Notes under the pieces: model-generated
Database searches by the model: none
What the model saw: only the letters and a program-made list of their open reading frames with translations
Told to the model about the DNA's origin: nothing
Shown: positions 63,408 through 64,000 of the stretch, in pieces
How the letters are laid out: every line of letters starts with the position of its first letter
Numbering within the stretch: position 1 is the stretch's first letter
NCBI RefSeq assembly: GCF_030867145.1
Contig: NC_134454.1
Span: 48,605,830 to 48,669,829, forward strand
Direction of reading: 5' to 3'
Length of the DNA: 64,000 nucleotides
DNA from: Opisthocomus hoazin
Lineage: Eukaryota > Chordata > Aves > Opisthocomiformes > Opisthocomidae
Translations under genes and position numbers: made by a program

Positions 63408-63659
63408 ATGCACACGGCCGGCGGGAGTTCTGCGAACTTTTCCGCGGGCGGCAGCTCCTTCTCCTCCTCCTCCTCCTCCTCCTCGTCGTCGTCGTCGCCT
63501 ACCGGCGCCTCTCCCCGTCTCGCCTGCGGCAGCCGCCGCCTCCCGCCATGGCGGCCCGCTCCCCGGCTCGGCCGCGGCCGGGCGCCTGGCTGTGTCTGGC
63601 GGCGGCGCTGGGCGCCGTGTGGCCGCCGCGGGGCTCGCTGGCGCAGGGCCGGCGGCTGA
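63408..63659 (+). other. Upstream ORF overlapping the GAS1 start
   Basis: An ATG at 63408 in poor context (C at -3, C at +4) opens 83 codons in another frame and ends at 63657-63659, 110 bases past the GAS1 ATG. Its early part is a run of about a dozen serines from TCC and TCG repeats (63461-63497). Ribosomes that start here could not then initiate at GAS1, so an overlapping uORF of this kind is inhibitory if used. The weak context suggests leaky scanning. Confidence 0.45.
63461..63497 (+). repeat. TCC then TCG trinucleotide repeat in the GAS1 leader
   Basis: Consecutive TCC units pass into four or five TCG units. It lies about 55 bases before the GAS1 start codon and may vary in length between individuals. 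Confidence 0.85.
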
Positions 63660-64000
63660 TCTGCTGGCAGGCGGTGCTGCAGTGTCAGGGGGAGCCCGAG
63701 TGCAGCTACGCTTACAGCCAGTACGCCGAGGCGTGCGCCCCGGTGCTCCTGCAGCAGCCGCCGGCGGGAGGCGGCGGGGACGGCCCGGCGGCCGCTGCAG
63801 GCCCCGGCGCCGCCTCCAGGCGGCGGTGCCCCAGCCACTGCATCGCGGCGCTCATCCAGCTCAACCACACCCGGCGCGGCCCGGCGCTGGAGGACTGCGA
63901 CTGCGCGCAGGACGAGAACTGCCGCGCCACCAAGCGCGCCATCGAGCCCTGCCTGCCCCGCACCAGCAGCCCCGCGGCCGGCGGCGGCGGTCCCGGCCCG
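63548..64000 (+). CDS. GAS1: GAS1, growth arrest-specific 1 (5' part, open at window end)
   Basis: GAS1 is a GPI-anchored surface protein with two GDNF-receptor-alpha-like cysteine-rich domains. It binds Sonic hedgehog as a co-receptor with PTCH1, modulates RET signalling, and was found as a growth-arrest gene. The 151 codons seen hold a signal peptide (residues about 1-33, hydrophobic core GAWLCLAAALGAVW) and the first cysteine-rich domain (about 36-136). Ten cysteines lie at 39, 46, 52, 63, 94, 98, 117, 119, 125 and 135. Segments RRLICWQAVLQCQGEPECSY and HTRRGPALEDCDCAQDENC are near-identical to GAS1 of other vertebrates as I know it. A sequon NHT is at residue 106. A Gly/Ala/Pro-rich loop (71-90) is the variable insert. 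The ATG at 63548 has a strong context (GCCATGG) and is followed directly by the signal peptide. The gene is normally intronless; about the second half (domain 2, acidic stretch, GPI signal) lies past the window. Confidence 0.97.
   Translation, partial: MAARSPARPRPGAWLCLAAALGAVWPPRGSLAQGRRLICWQAVLQCQGEPECSYAYSQYAEACAPVLLQQPPAGGGGDGPAAAAGPGAASRRRCPSHCIAALIQLNHTRRGPALEDCDCAQDENCRATKRAIEPCLPRTSSPAAGGGGPGP

Larger units (their letters stand above)
62190..64000 (+). promoter_or_regulatory. CpG island spanning the GAS1 promoter, leader and coding start
   Basis: Base composition changes abruptly to high GC with frequent CG dinucleotides, especially from 62735 onward and through the coding region. 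The island reaches the window end. It contains a CCAAT box, a TATA-like box, a homopurine tract, TCC repeats and the leader. A CpG-island promoter is expected for this developmental gene. Confidence 0.85.

Noticed and set aside
63350..63868. 172-codon minus-strand ORF opposite GAS1
   Set aside because: High GC removes stop codons on both strands. The plus strand carries the clear GAS1 protein.
1..64000. CRISPR arrays, operons, phage or other prokaryotic systems
   Set aside because: All recognisable elements are vertebrate (CR1, LTRs, CpG island, GAS1), and no such structures are visible.

Overview
The window looks like the far upstream flank and the first coding half of GAS1 (growth arrest-specific 1) in a bird. 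The avian call rests on many CR1 non-LTR retrotransposon fragments with the diagnostic 8-bp 3' tail (ATTCTATG or ATTCTGTG), on two LTRs that resemble LTRs I recall from bird genomes, and on a GAS1 reading frame close to that of vertebrate orthologues. I cannot name the species. From general knowledge, avian GAS1 is Z-linked and a large gene-poor interval lies between GAS1 and DAPK1; the roughly 62 kb upstream of GAS1 here fits part of that desert.

Layout. 1-1417: an endogenous-retrovirus LTR (+ strand, cut by the window edge), a degraded tRNA-Lys-type primer binding site, then an antisense second LTR. 1418-57611: AT-rich, gene-free DNA with CR1 copies at 8514-8826 (+), 9467-9550 (-), 10266-12052 (-, the longest, with almost all of the reverse transcriptase), 29718-30663 (+), 33390-34302 (+), 39409-39619 (+), 41376-41594 (+), 43187-43267 (-) and 53365-53548 (+). 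Older, much decayed CR1/L3-like pieces lie at about 22180-22385 (-), 24690-25075 (+) and 40930-41205 (+). A compound (TAC)15(TAA)13 microsatellite sits at 38060-38143. Several repeat-free blocks rich in homeodomain-like and other motifs are candidate conserved enhancers. 57612-60334: two CR1 copies of different subfamilies joined head to tail. 60335-62180: moderately GC-rich DNA without a recognisable gene. 62190-64000: a CpG island with a TATA-like box, a long homopurine tract, a leader with several upstream ORFs, and the GAS1 start codon at 63548. The coding sequence is open to the window end (151 codons).

Function. The only host gene seen is GAS1, a GPI-anchored co-receptor that binds Hedgehog ligands and is related to the GDNF-receptor family. 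All other protein-coding signal is decayed reverse transcriptase from CR1. I found no tRNA, rRNA, CRISPR or prokaryotic-type system, and no convincing new biological system. The most useful observations are the upstream-ORF-rich GAS1 leader, the chimeric CR1 pair about 2 to 2.5 kb upstream of the promoter, and a CR1 reverse transcriptase with a single visible stop codon.
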